NCBI GenBank assembly: GCA_010202645.1 | Contig: CP047920.1 | Location: forward strand, 558,001-622,000 | DNA from: Candidatus Saccharibacteria bacterium oral taxon 488 | GTDB taxonomy: Bacteria; Patescibacteriota; Saccharimonadia; Saccharimonadales; Saccharimonadaceae | Direction: 5' to 3' | DNA: 64,000 nucleotides | In this document: piece by piece, positions 45,263 through 53,771 of the stretch | How the letters are laid out: every line of letters starts with the position of its first letter | How positions within the stretch are numbered: position 1 is the first letter of the stretch | The notes under the pieces: model-generated | Seen by the model: only the letters and a program-made list of their open reading frames with translations | What the model was told of the DNA's origin: nothing | Databases searched by the model: none | Program-made: the position numbers and the translations under genes

Positions 45263-46173
45263 TACACCACCGCCTTTCCGGCTGAATCGAAGGCTTGAAT
45301 TTTCGCCTCAACTACTTCCTGAACGGCCGCGTACACTGGTGGCATTAGTTTGACGATGGCGTATTCATTCGGATTTTCGCGCAAGGTCTTTTCCAGCGTC
45401 GTACGAAAGGCGTAGCGCATGTCGGAATTAATGTTAATTTTAGAAACGCCAATTTTCGCCGCATCCTTAAAATAATGCAGCGGCGTGCCTGATCCGCCAT
45501 GGAGCGAAATCTGGCAGTGCAGCGCTTCGCGGATACGTGCTAATAATTCCAAATCCAAAACTTTCGGCACTGGATACAACCCATGCAAATTCCCCACTGC
45601 CGCTGCAAATGTGTCGATCCCCGTTGCCTCAACAAATGCCCGCGCACCTTCTGGCGTAGAGAAAGTTTTCTTAATTTCTTCATAGTCAATCGCCTCGGTA
45701 TGGACGTTTGACGAACCCCAAAAATAATGCGGCTCCGACTCTACCAACGCGCCGGTGAACTTGGCGTACTCGACAACTTCGCGAGTTTTGGCGATGATTT
45801 CCTCATCCGAGGCATCGTGATTTGCCTGGGAAATATCGATATGCACAAACTCATAACCCGCGTCAATCGCCCGCTTGCAACCCTCGACCGTTGGCCCGTG
45901 ATCCAGGTTCAAATACATCTCGATGCCGTATTCAGCCTTATAATTATCCACCAAATCGCGCACGTTCTCCAGCCCCATGGCTTTAACTTCAGCATCCGAT
46001 ACTTCCACCAGCACCGGCGATTGGAGTTTCTGCGCCGCGCGCGCTACCGCGATCAGCGTTTCTTGATTATCAATATTAAACGCCCCGACCGCAAAATGTT
46101 GCGCCCGTGTCCGCTGCATCAAATGGCGCGCATGCGTGGTATTGCGCCGAATGTCAGAAATTGTCAGTCCCAT
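45262..46173 (-). CDS. fba: Class II fructose-bisphosphate aldolase
   Basis: The 303-residue enzyme shows class II residues: AFNIDNQETL near the N-terminus, MYLNLDHGPTVEGCKRAI (first Zn histidine), FVHIDISQ, and LHGGSGTPLHYF (later Zn histidine and phosphate-binding loop). It splits fructose 1,6-bisphosphate into two trioses. TATAAT (46206-46211) lies about 32 nt before the ATG, and AAGGG precedes it, so it has a conventional leader. The PfkB gene follows. Confidence 0.92.
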   Translation of the reverse strand: MGLTISDIRRNTTHARHLMQRTRAQHFAVGAFNIDNQETLIAVARAAQKLQSPVLVEVSDAEVKAMGLENVRDLVDNYKAEYGIEMYLNLDHGPTVEGCKRAIDAGYEFVHIDISQANHDASDEEIIAKTREVVEYAKFTGALVESEPHYFWGSSNVHTEAIDYEEIKKTFSTPEGARAFVEATGIDTFAAAVGNLHGLYPVPKVLDLELLARIREALHCQISLHGGSGTPLHYFKDAAKIGVSKININSDMRYAFRTTLEKTLRENPNEYAIVKLMPPVYAAVQEVVEAKIQAFDSAGKAVV

Positions 46174-46204
46174 ATACCCTTTTATCCCTTATGCTACTTA
46201 TGGT

Positions 46205-46211
46205 TATTATA
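46205..46211. promoter_or_regulatory. Overlapping divergent -10 elements (fba and small membrane gene)
   Basis: TATAAT on the minus strand (46206-46211) serves fba. TATTAT on the plus strand (46205-46210) ends 7 nt before the GTG start at 46218. The two share five bases, so initiation should be exclusive. Confidence 0.55.
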
Positions 46212-46217
46212 GCAGCG

Positions 46218-46442
46218 GTGACGGAAAATGAAAAGAGGCGAAGGGGTTTTACGATTTATTTTTGTACGGTTTTCGTCAAAATGCTGGCCTTGATTTTTTG
46301 GCTCATCATGGGGTCAATCCTGATGAGGGAATTTGGTATTTTTACTTATGCAGCAGCATGGGAGATCGCAACACTTGTGACAATTTCCTGTATAGCTGTA
46401 GACGCTCGAGAAATTCCCTGGCGCCTGCGTAAGCCTAAATAA
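46218..46442 (+). CDS. Small two-TM membrane protein, predicted leaderless GTG start
   Basis: A 74-residue frame from GTG 46218 reads TENEKRRRGFTIYFCTVFVK, then two hydrophobic segments (LALIFWLIMGSILM and AAWEIATLVTISCIAV) and ends in a basic stretch. The upstream TATTAT supports the start. It converges with tkt with an 8-bp overlap. Its function is unknown; it is probably real because of the promoter match and amphipathic pattern, but this is weak evidence. Confidence 0.45.
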   Translation: MTENEKRRRGFTIYFCTVFVKMLALIFWLIMGSILMREFGIFTYAAAWEIATLVTISCIAVDAREIPWRLRKPK

Positions 46443-47397
46443 ATGACAGGTTATCTTTTACGTGCCGGACAATTGTTTCAACATCTAGTCCATGCTTTTG
46501 CCATAATTCAGCTACCGAGCCGCTTTCGCCGAACTGGTCGCGGACGCCGATGCGCTTTATTTTGACTGGTAATTTCTCGCTGAGCACTTCCGCCACCGCG
46601 CTGCCAAATCCGCCGGCAATTTGCCCTTCTTCTGCTGTCACCACGCGGCCGCATTTTTGGGCGGCAGCAACGACCGCTGCTTCGTCTAGCGGTTTGATAG
46701 TGCTAAAATGCACGACTTCTACCTGAACGCCGGCGTACGCCAATTGTTCCGCCGCCATGAGGAGTTGATACGTCATCGTGCCAGTACCTAGTAACGCCAC
46801 ATCAGTGCCTTGGCGCAGTACGGACGCTCGGCCGATAGCCACCTCACCATCCAAAAACAGCGGCATGTCAGCTCGCGGCAATCGCACGTAATTTGGCCGC
46901 GAATCAGCCGCCATCACTGCTGCCATCATTTCGGCCTCGTAGGCATCACCCGGTGCCAAGACCACCATGTTTGGCAGACTCCGCATCAGCGCGATATCTT
47001 CCAGCATTTGGTGCGTCGCGCCGTCCGCACCGACATTCAGCCCGGCGTGCGAACCGACCAGCTTGACTGGCTGGTCATTCAGACAAATCGTCGTCCGAAT
47101 TTGTTCCCAATTACGCCCCGGACTGAACGCCGCATAACTGGCTGCAAACGGAATATTACCCATCGCTGCTAGTCCTGACGCCACAGTCACCAGATTTTGC
47201 TCTGCCACACCAACCTCAATGAACCGCGGCGCACCGATTCGCTCGGTAAATTCGCCAAAGCCAACACTTTCCGCCAAGTCGGCGCTTAGTGCCACAACCT
47301 GACTATTGTTCATTGCTGTGTGAACTAACCCATGGCCAAAACCGAGCCGCATCGATGCGGTATTTCCCGCACGCCAATCATCCCGCAACATGCTCAT
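46435..47397 (-). CDS. Transketolase, C-terminal subunit
   Basis: The 320-residue protein is the pyrimidine-binding and C-terminal half of a split transketolase: ALSADLAESVGFGEF, FIEVGVAEQNLVTVASGLAAMG with the catalytic glutamate, and YVRLPRADMPLF. It pairs with the upstream N-terminal subunit. Transketolase moves two-carbon units between pentose-phosphate sugars. It overlaps that subunit by 4 bp. Confidence 0.92.
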   Translation of the reverse strand: MSMLRDDWRAGNTASMRLGFGHGLVHTAMNNSQVVALSADLAESVGFGEFTERIGAPRFIEVGVAEQNLVTVASGLAAMGNIPFAASYAAFSPGRNWEQIRTTICLNDQPVKLVGSHAGLNVGADGATHQMLEDIALMRSLPNMVVLAPGDAYEAEMMAAVMAADSRPNYVRLPRADMPLFLDGEVAIGRASVLRQGTDVALLGTGTMTYQLLMAAEQLAYAGVQVEVVHFSTIKPLDEAAVVAAAQKCGRVVTAEEGQIAGGFGSAVAEVLSEKLPVKIKRIGVRDQFGESGSVAELWQKHGLDVETIVRHVKDNLSFI

Positions 47398-48254
47398 ACG
47401 CCCACCCCCTCTTCCGACTGTTTCTTAGCCAGTAAACCCAATTGTGTCAGCGCCGCGACGGCCTGCTCGGCATTTGGCGCCTTGCCGTGCCATCGATAAT
47501 CGCCCTCCATAAAATCAACGCCGCGCCCAGGTACCGTATGCGCGATAATCACGCTCGGTTGCTCGCGTACTGCCTGTGCTGCTTCAATTGCCGCGATAAT
47601 TCGCGCCACGTCATGCCCGTCGATTTCCTGCACCTGCCAACCAAAACTGCGCCACTTCTCACCCAAATCATTCAGCGGCATGACTTTTTCTGTATCGCCG
47701 CCAATTTGAATAGTATTACGATCAACGATAGTGATTAGCCGGCCTAATTTATACTTGGCTGCAAACATCGCCGCCTCCCAAATATTGCCTTCATTAAGTT
47801 CACCGTCACCTAAACTACAATATATGAAGCGTTCCGAATTCTGTAAATACTGCAAATGATATGCCATGCCAGCAGCCTGACTGAGACCGCAGCCAAGCGG
47901 CCCGCTCGTCGTCTCTAGCCCTGGTAATTTTACCCGCTCCGGATGCCCTTGTAGCCGCGAGCCAAACTGCCGCAAACTCATTAACTCTGATTCCGATAAA
48001 AATCCGCGCATCGCCATCGCCGCGTATAGCAGTGGTGCATAATGGCCATTACTCATGACGAACAGATCGCGATCAGGCCAATCCGGCTCTTCTGGCCGCA
48101 ATCTAAGAATCCGAAAATACAGTACCGCCATCACATCAGCAAACCCCAGCGGTCCCGCCACATGACCACTACCAGCAGCCGTCACTTGGCGAATAATCAG
48201 CTGCCGTAACTCTTGCGCCTTCTTTTCTAGCTGGCCAGTCGTGAGTTGGCTCAT
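47394..48254 (-). CDS. Transketolase, N-terminal (thiamine diphosphate) subunit
   Basis: The 286-residue protein has the thiamine diphosphate motif GDGELNEGNIWEAAMFAAKYKLGRLITIVDRN (glycine-aspartate-glycine through asparagine) and GHVAGPLGFADVMAVL and LQGHPERVKLPGLETTSGPLG. This is the diphosphate-binding half of a split transketolase, common in CPR bacteria and archaea. It follows the rpe gene by 6 bp. Confidence 0.93.
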   Translation of the reverse strand: MSQLTTGQLEKKAQELRQLIIRQVTAAGSGHVAGPLGFADVMAVLYFRILRLRPEEPDWPDRDLFVMSNGHYAPLLYAAMAMRGFLSESELMSLRQFGSRLQGHPERVKLPGLETTSGPLGCGLSQAAGMAYHLQYLQNSERFIYCSLGDGELNEGNIWEAAMFAAKYKLGRLITIVDRNTIQIGGDTEKVMPLNDLGEKWRSFGWQVQEIDGHDVARIIAAIEAAQAVREQPSVIIAHTVPGRGVDFMEGDYRWHGKAPNAEQAVAALTQLGLLAKKQSEEGVGV

Positions 48255-48260
48255 GGTAAA

Positions 48261-48911
48261 CTACCCGAGCACACCCGTCTTGCTAATTTCCTGCTGGAGT
48301 TTAGCGAACATTGCTGGTGGATCAGTTGCTTTTTGGATTGTCCCACCAACGTTCAGGACGTTCACGCCGCCCTGAACAAGGCTATAAGCATTGTCAACCA
48401 TCACACCACCATCCCAACCAATTTCAACATTCGGATTAATCATCTTGACGAGCCGAATTTTTTCCAGCTGCATCAGGCTGGCTGTTCCGCCAAACTTACC
48501 TAGCTCACCGCTGAAAATCAGGACATGCTCTGCCTCTTTGATAAGCTCTTCGACGGTTTGCGGCACTGTTGGCCTCAGTAGTGCTAGCCCAGCCATAATA
48601 CCCGAGCGCTTAATTTCTTTGAGTGCCCCCAACACGTCGCCTTCGGCCTCGGCATGAATAATAATCAAATGCGGCCTCAGTGCGATTAACTTCGGTACAT
48701 ACTCATCTAGTTTGTTCACCATGGCGTGAATATCAATCGTCCAACCTTCTGGTGCCCATAATTCTGGGATGCTGACCGTAAAGGTTGGCGCAAACTCACC
48801 GTCAGTTAAATCGATATGCACCCGCTCAGCAAAGCCAGTAATTCTATCGACTTGCTCTTTGTATTGCTGGGCATTTTCTGCCAAAATTGCCGGAGCGATA
48901 ACACTACTCAT
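48261..48911 (-). CDS. rpe: Ribulose-phosphate 3-epimerase-like protein
   Basis: The 216-residue TIM-barrel protein has APAILAENAQQY at the start, RVHIDLTDGEFAPTFT (metal-binding His-Asp pair), DIHAMV and IGWDGGVMVDNAYSLVQGGVNVLNVGG (metal/phosphate site). It interconverts ribulose 5-phosphate and xylulose 5-phosphate, and it lies between rpiB and the transketolase genes. Residues differ somewhat from typical Rpe, so substrate range may be shifted. Confidence 0.8.
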   Translation of the reverse strand: MSSVIAPAILAENAQQYKEQVDRITGFAERVHIDLTDGEFAPTFTVSIPELWAPEGWTIDIHAMVNKLDEYVPKLIALRPHLIIIHAEAEGDVLGALKEIKRSGIMAGLALLRPTVPQTVEELIKEAEHVLIFSGELGKFGGTASLMQLEKIRLVKMINPNVEIGWDGGVMVDNAYSLVQGGVNVLNVGGTIQKATDPPAMFAKLQQEISKTGVLG

Positions 48912-49360
48912 ACGATTTCATCCAGTTGCGCATTGCGCCGATTATACCGCGGGGCATCCGCGTATGCAGTATTGAGCCACGTTTCAACAATACCCTTCCA
49001 GGCAGCCTCGTTATCCTCGAGGACCCTAGCCGGCAGACACAGTACATTCGAATTATTGTCACGCCGTGTCATCCTAGCTTCATGTGCATCCCAAATAACA
49101 CTGGCGCGGATCCCCTTAAAACGATTCGCCGCTATACACATACCCTGACCGCCGCCGCAAATTAAAATTGCCCGTGGATCATCCTCGCCATCACCAATCA
49201 CTCGCAGCGCTGCCGCTGCCGCAAACTGTGGAAAGTCGTCATCAGGATTAAGCTCACGACCACCGACATCCTCGACTGCGTAGCCACTTTTCGCCAAATA
49301 CGCAAATACTTTTTCTTTCAGCGCAAACCCGCGATGATCTGAACCAAGATAAATCTTCAT
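48908..49360 (-). CDS. rpiB: Ribose-5-phosphate isomerase B (RpiB/LacAB family)
   Basis: The 150-residue protein starts MKIYLGSDHRGFALKEKVFAYL and contains ILICGGGQGMCIAANRFKGIRA, the RpiB active-site region with its catalytic Cys. It interconverts ribose and ribulose 5-phosphates. The ATG at 49360 was chosen because TATACT (49367-49372) ends 6 nt upstream, giving a leaderless mRNA that starts the rpiB-rpe-tkt operon; upstream in-frame codons would cover this promoter. Confidence 0.9.
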   Translation of the reverse strand: MKIYLGSDHRGFALKEKVFAYLAKSGYAVEDVGGRELNPDDDFPQFAAAAALRVIGDGEDDPRAILICGGGQGMCIAANRFKGIRASVIWDAHEARMTRRDNNSNVLCLPARVLEDNEAAWKGIVETWLNTAYADAPRYNRRNAQLDEIV

Positions 49361-49423
49361 GGGTTTAGTATAAGCGGTTTGGGCGATATTTGCAACCAAT
49401 CAAGTCCTTGGAAGCTCAACTCA

Positions 49424-50113
49424 TTACGTCGAGCCGCAGCCAGCCAACACCTTACCCATCGCCTCTTTTTCTGCATTTGTTACCCACAGACGATATTTAC
49501 GCTTGATCGCCACCTGCCGTTCAATGTACTGACAGCGAAACGGTTTGTTAGGAGGCAGCCAGGTTGCCGCGTCGCCATCGCCTTTGGCTTGGTTGGCCGG
49601 ACCGTCAGCAGCCAACAAATTCAGCGGGTCGTTTGCCAATTTTTCTCGCTCCTCACGTGGTAGTTGCTGTGCACCTTTCTGCCACGCATCACTTAACGCC
49701 ACCACGTGATCAATTTGTACTTTCGACGAGGTTTCTGGCCCGCGCTGAAACTTGATCGTCCGGCCGGTATACGGGTCACGTAGCGTCCCGGCCAACACGC
49801 GACATTTATCGTCAATTTTTGTTTCCGTTAAGTCCCGCGCCAAAATCACTTCGCGCACCGAACAGCCGCTCATTTTACCCCAACCATCACTAAATTGTTT
49901 GCGGCTATAGCCTGTTTTGGGCGCACGACCTTTAACCTCTAGTTTTGCCAACTCCGCCTGGGCGTTTGAGTCACCAAACAATTGCTGCTGCATGGACGGC
50001 GAAGTCGGTGCAACCCGCGGCTGCTGCAGCTGCACCGCCCACACTACTGCACCCGCCACCGCCATGACAAGCAGTACCATTATCTGCCGCCGTCTAATTT
50101 TCTTCGTCGCCAT
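49424..50113 (-). CDS. Membrane-anchored or secreted HNH endonuclease (DUF1524-like)
   Basis: The 229-residue protein has an N-terminal basic region and hydrophobic helix (IMVLLVMAVAGAVVWAV), then a DUF1524/GmrSD-like HNH core: KVQIDHVVALSDAWQKGA, NDPLNLLAADGPANQAKGD, and DAATWLPPN. The histidine-aspartate pair and the Asn match the nuclease motif. It is predicted to act outside the cell and could degrade DNA for nucleotide uptake. -10 TATAAT (50120-50125) ends 6 nt before its ATG. Similar secreted nucleases are common in Actinobacteria, the usual TM7 hosts. Confidence 0.82.
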   Translation of the reverse strand: MATKKIRRRQIMVLLVMAVAGAVVWAVQLQQPRVAPTSPSMQQQLFGDSNAQAELAKLEVKGRAPKTGYSRKQFSDGWGKMSGCSVREVILARDLTETKIDDKCRVLAGTLRDPYTGRTIKFQRGPETSSKVQIDHVVALSDAWQKGAQQLPREEREKLANDPLNLLAADGPANQAKGDGDAATWLPPNKPFRCQYIERQVAIKRKYRLWVTNAEKEAMGKVLAGCGST

Positions 50114-50119
50114 ATCTAT

Positions 50120-50127
50120 ATTATAAT
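50120..50127. promoter_or_regulatory. Overlapping divergent -10 elements for HNH nuclease and pepN
   Basis: ATTATAAT carries TATAAT on the minus strand (50120-50125) and TATAAT on the plus strand (50122-50127). Each ends 6 nt before its ATG. The intergenic gap is only 20 bp. Confidence 0.75.
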
Positions 50128-50133
50128 GAAAGT

Positions 50134-52650
50134 ATGAAAACAGTTCCACGCTTACTCGACACCTTTATACCACATCATTACGCATTAACCCTCGACCTAA
50201 CACGCGCCGAAGAAAAAGCGTTTTCTGGCACAGTGATTATTTCTGGCGAGTCAACTGGCGAGTCAATTTCGCTGCATTCTAAAGAATTAACTATTCATTC
50301 AGCGTTGATTGACGATCAGCCAGCTGAGTTTTCTCACGGTGAATTTGATGAGTTACGCCTATCGTGCCCAGAATTATCCAGTGGCCAGCATGTCGTTCGC
50401 ATTGAGTTTTCTGGCACCATCACCGACGCCATGCACGGACTGTATCCGTGTTACTTTACGCATGACGGTGTCAAAAAGCAGCTGCTTGCCACCCAGTTTG
50501 AATCGCACCATGCCCGCGAGGTCTTTCCGTGTGTTGATGAGCCAGCTGCCAAAGCTACATATGATTTAATGCTAATAACTAAGCCTGGACTGACCACACT
50601 CAGCAACATGCCAGTAAAATTGTCTGAAGAAAAAAACGGCTTGATGACAACATGTTTTGAACAAACGCCGCGTATGAGCAGCTACCTACTCGCCTTTGTC
50701 GTCGGCGAATTACATAAGAAAACCGCCCATACCACCTCCGGCGTTGAAGTTAATATTTGGGCCACACCAGCCCAAAGCGAGGAGACGCTGGATTTTGCGC
50801 TGGACATCGCCACGCGCTCCATTGATTTTTATGATGAATACTTTGGCGTGCCATATCCGCTGCCAAAGTCTGACCACGTGGCGCTGCCAGATTTCTCGTC
50901 GGGTGCCATGGAAAACTGGGGACTCATCACCTACCGCGAAAGTTGCTTGCTGGCTGACCCGAAATTAACGCCAGAATCATCCAAGCGCTTCATCGCCACC
51001 GTCATCGCTCACGAACTCAGCCATCAATGGTTTGGCAACTTAGTGACCATGCAGTGGTGGAATGACCTGTGGCTAAATGAGAGTTTCGCGAATATGATGG
51101 AGTATGTGGCGGTCGACGCACTACACCCTGAGTGGCGGATGTGGGAGGATTTTGCGACGAGCGAGGTCACCGCGGCGCTGCGGCGCGACAGCTTGGATGG
51201 TGTGCAGCCAGTGCAGGCCGATGTTAATCACCCAGATGAGATCAGCACTTTGTTTGACCCGGCGATTGTCTACGCTAAAGGTGGGCGGCTGCTGGTGATG
51301 GTGCGGCGGCTAATCGGTGAGGAGGCATTTCGCGCAGGACTAAAGTCATATTTTGAAAAATTCGCCTACCAAAACACTGTTGGCGATGATTTATGGCAGG
51401 AGCTAGAAACCGCCAGCAGCCAGCCGATTGTTAATTTGATGAATACCTGGATTTCGCAGCCAGGACTACCAATTGTGCAAGTTGAGCAGAACAACTCCGG
51501 CGAGCAACCGACCGCTACCCTCCGCCAAGAACGATTTTTCATCGGCAACCATCAGCCATCCGACGCCTTGTGGCCGATTCCGCTGTTCGCCAATCAGCCG
51601 CTTGATGATATTCTGACTGAGCGCGAGAAAATATTTACGGCAAATGGCGACGTTCGGCTGAACTGCGGACTGAACGGACATTTCGTAACGCACTATGACT
51701 CAGCAACACGAGATCGATTAATCGAAAAGGCAGCAGAATTACCGACGTTAGATAAAATTTGCTTGTTGCAAGACATGACGTTGTTGGCGCGGTCTGGACG
51801 AGAAAGTTCGGCGGCACTGCTGCCGCTGGCACGCGTTTTTCAGCACGAGACCAATGAAAGAGTCTTTAATAAAGCCGGGACAAATTTGGTGGAATTACGC
51901 AAATTCGTCGACGACAATGAAGCAGGACACGCTCGGCTAAAGCAGATTTCTGTTGAATTTGCCCGCGATACATTCATGGAACTTGGCTGGGATGAGCAGG
52001 ACGGCGAATCTGATGACGATCGCGAGCGGCGCACGGCAGCGCTAGGTTTGATGTTATACGGCGAGGATCCGGCAGCGCTCGCGGAGGCCAAAAGACGCTT
52101 TGATGAGACTAACTCAGATGATTTACCAGCTGAGATTCGCCCGCTGATTATCAATGCCAATGTCAGATACTTCGAGACGCCAGAAATGATTGACAAACTT
52201 TTTACGATATATCAGAATACGCCGTCAGCCGACCTGCAAGTTGATATCGCGCTAAGCCTGACCTCGACGAAGAATCCAGTGACTGCCGAGCGAATTTTAA
52301 CGGCGATCAAGGATGCTGACATTATCCGCCCGCAAGATGCCAGCCGCTGGTTTATTTACCTCATCCGCACGCGAGAAAACCGGAAAATTGCCTGGAACTG
52401 GCTGAAAGAAAATTGGTCGTGGGTGAAAGACACCTTTGGCGGCGATAAAAGCTACGATAATTTTATCCGCTACGCTGCCAGCGCTCTGTTGACCCGCGAT
52501 GAGTTAAACGATTTTACCGAATTTACCACGCCGCTGCGCGCCGAACCAGCCCTAACCCGCACCATCGATCTGGGCATCCGCGAGATTGCCGGCAGAGTAG
52601 CACTGATTGAGCGGGATCAGGCGGCGGTTATTGATGCACTTAGTAATTAG
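50134..52650 (+). CDS. pepN: M1-family aminopeptidase (PepN-like)
   Basis: The 838-residue protein has the M1 signature GAMENWG near residue 259 and the zinc site HELSHQWFG near 293, with the third ligand Glu in WLNESFANMMEY. The C-terminal half is the helical ERAP1-like domain. It removes N-terminal amino acids from peptides in the cytoplasm. No signal peptide is seen. The start is set by TATAAT ending 6 nt before ATG 50134. Confidence 0.95.
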   Translation: MKTVPRLLDTFIPHHYALTLDLTRAEEKAFSGTVIISGESTGESISLHSKELTIHSALIDDQPAEFSHGEFDELRLSCPELSSGQHVVRIEFSGTITDAMHGLYPCYFTHDGVKKQLLATQFESHHAREVFPCVDEPAAKATYDLMLITKPGLTTLSNMPVKLSEEKNGLMTTCFEQTPRMSSYLLAFVVGELHKKTAHTTSGVEVNIWATPAQSEETLDFALDIATRSIDFYDEYFGVPYPLPKSDHVALPDFSSGAMENWGLITYRESCLLADPKLTPESSKRFIATVIAHELSHQWFGNLVTMQWWNDLWLNESFANMMEYVAVDALHPEWRMWEDFATSEVTAALRRDSLDGVQPVQADVNHPDEISTLFDPAIVYAKGGRLLVMVRRLIGEEAFRAGLKSYFEKFAYQNTVGDDLWQELETASSQPIVNLMNTWISQPGLPIVQVEQNNSGEQPTATLRQERFFIGNHQPSDALWPIPLFANQPLDDILTEREKIFTANGDVRLNCGLNGHFVTHYDSATRDRLIEKAAELPTLDKICLLQDMTLLARSGRESSAALLPLARVFQHETNERVFNKAGTNLVELRKFVDDNEAGHARLKQISVEFARDTFMELGWDEQDGESDDDRERRTAALGLMLYGEDPAALAEAKRRFDETNSDDLPAEIRPLIINANVRYFETPEMIDKLFTIYQNTPSADLQVDIALSLTSTKNPVTAERILTAIKDADIIRPQDASRWFIYLIRTRENRKIAWNWLKENWSWVKDTFGGDKSYDNFIRYAASALLTRDELNDFTEFTTPLRAEPALTRTIDLGIREIAGRVALIERDQAAVIDALSN

Positions 52651-52694
52651 ATCTATTTGGCCTTAGGCGTTACCTCTATGTTGTAGTGGCATAG

Positions 52695-53771
52695 CTAGTC
52701 GATAACGACAGATTGCTTGCCGCTCTGCTCTCCATCAACAGCTATCGCTAGTATCTGCATGTCGCGTCCCTCATATTGCGGATGTTTTACTATGAATAGC
52801 TCCGCCGCAAAACGCATTTGTCGCTGTTTTTTGGCAGTAATCGCCGCCAGCCCATCGCCAAAGTCATCATTCTTACGGTATTTGACCTCGGTGAAGTACA
52901 GCACATCATCTTTCATGCTAATAATATCAATTTCACAGTACCGCGTCCGCCAGTTGCGGACGATGATCTCGTGTCCGTCCGCCACTAGCTGATCCGCTGC
53001 TGCTTGCTCGCCTGCATTACCAATGTCGCGAGTAGTGGATAGGCGAGCAACGGGTTCGCTATCTCCTCCGACAGAGGCTGTGGAACGTTCGCGAAGAGCG
53101 GACGTTTCAGCCGAACGCTCACGAGCCATCTCCGGTGGAAATGCGAGTGAAGAGTGTACTCTGGAGGAGGATGGTAGCAAACCTACCTCCACATACTTCT
53201 GTAGCGGCGCAAAACTCAGCCGATGTAGCGGCGTCACGCCCAACCGCTCAATTGCCGCACGATGCTTGGCCACGCCATAGCCAGCATTTGACGCGAAACC
53301 ATATCCTGGATAGACCGCATCTTGCTCGGCCATAAACTGGTCGCGCGCCACTTTGGCGATGATCGACGCCGCCGACACACTGGGAATCAAACCGTCGGCC
53401 TTGGCCATCGCCGTCACGTATCGCTCCAGCGCCGTATCCGCCAGAAAATTGACCGTTCCGTCAATGATAATTTCATCAAATGCCAAATTCTTCTCCTTGC
53501 ACTGCGACTGAATTTGTTGTACCGCTCGCCGCGTTGCCAATCGCAGCGCCTGACTCATACCAACCTCGTCCAATTTTCCAGCGCTCACCCAGCCCAGCGC
53601 CCACGCAGCCGCCTGCTCGCGAATCACCTCATCCAAAGCCTCGCGGCGTTTTTTAGTCAACTTTTTACTATCATCCAAACCCTCAATCTCGACACCACCC
53701 AAAATCACCGCGCCCACCACCAGCGGCCCCGCCCACGGCCCACGTCCGACTTCATCAATGCCGAGGATCAT
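52695..53771 (-). CDS. rnhB: Ribonuclease HII fused to a YraN-like (UPF0102) domain through a repeat
   Basis: Residues about 1-195 are RNase HII: ILGIDEVGRGPWAGPLVVGAV with the catalytic Asp and Glu, IIDGTVNF and AASIIAKVARDQFM. Residues about 245-358 match YraN: GNAGEQAAADQLVADGHEIIVRNWRTRYCEIDIIS, VYFTEVKYRK-like (LYFTEVKYRK). Between them, about 200-236, lies the 110-bp element in frame (SSSRVHSSL to STASVGG). YraN normally is a separate adjacent gene, so the element or its read-through may have fused them. It overlaps the upstream membrane gene by 17 bp. Confidence 0.88.
   Translation of the reverse strand: MILGIDEVGRGPWAGPLVVGAVILGGVEIEGLDDSKKLTKKRREALDEVIREQAAAWALGWVSAGKLDEVGMSQALRLATRRAVQQIQSQCKEKNLAFDEIIIDGTVNFLADTALERYVTAMAKADGLIPSVSAASIIAKVARDQFMAEQDAVYPGYGFASNAGYGVAKHRAAIERLGVTPLHRLSFAPLQKYVEVGLLPSSSRVHSSLAFPPEMARERSAETSALRERSTASVGGDSEPVARLSTTRDIGNAGEQAAADQLVADGHEIIVRNWRTRYCEIDIISMKDDVLYFTEVKYRKNDDFGDGLAAITAKKQRQMRFAAELFIVKHPQYEGRDMQILAIAVDGEQSGKQSVVID
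53065..53174. repeat. 110-bp hairpin-forming element, copy 2 (inside the rnhB-yraN gene)
   Basis: This copy is colinear with 3087-3196 across all 110 bp with about 14 differences. Its main hairpin, TGGAACGTTCGC / GCGGACGTTTCA with loop GAAGA plus an outer GGC/GCC pair, is fully paired, and differs from copy 1 by changes that keep pairing at several positions. It encodes the same-frame peptide core RVHSSL, RERSA, STASVGG. Confidence 0.9.
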
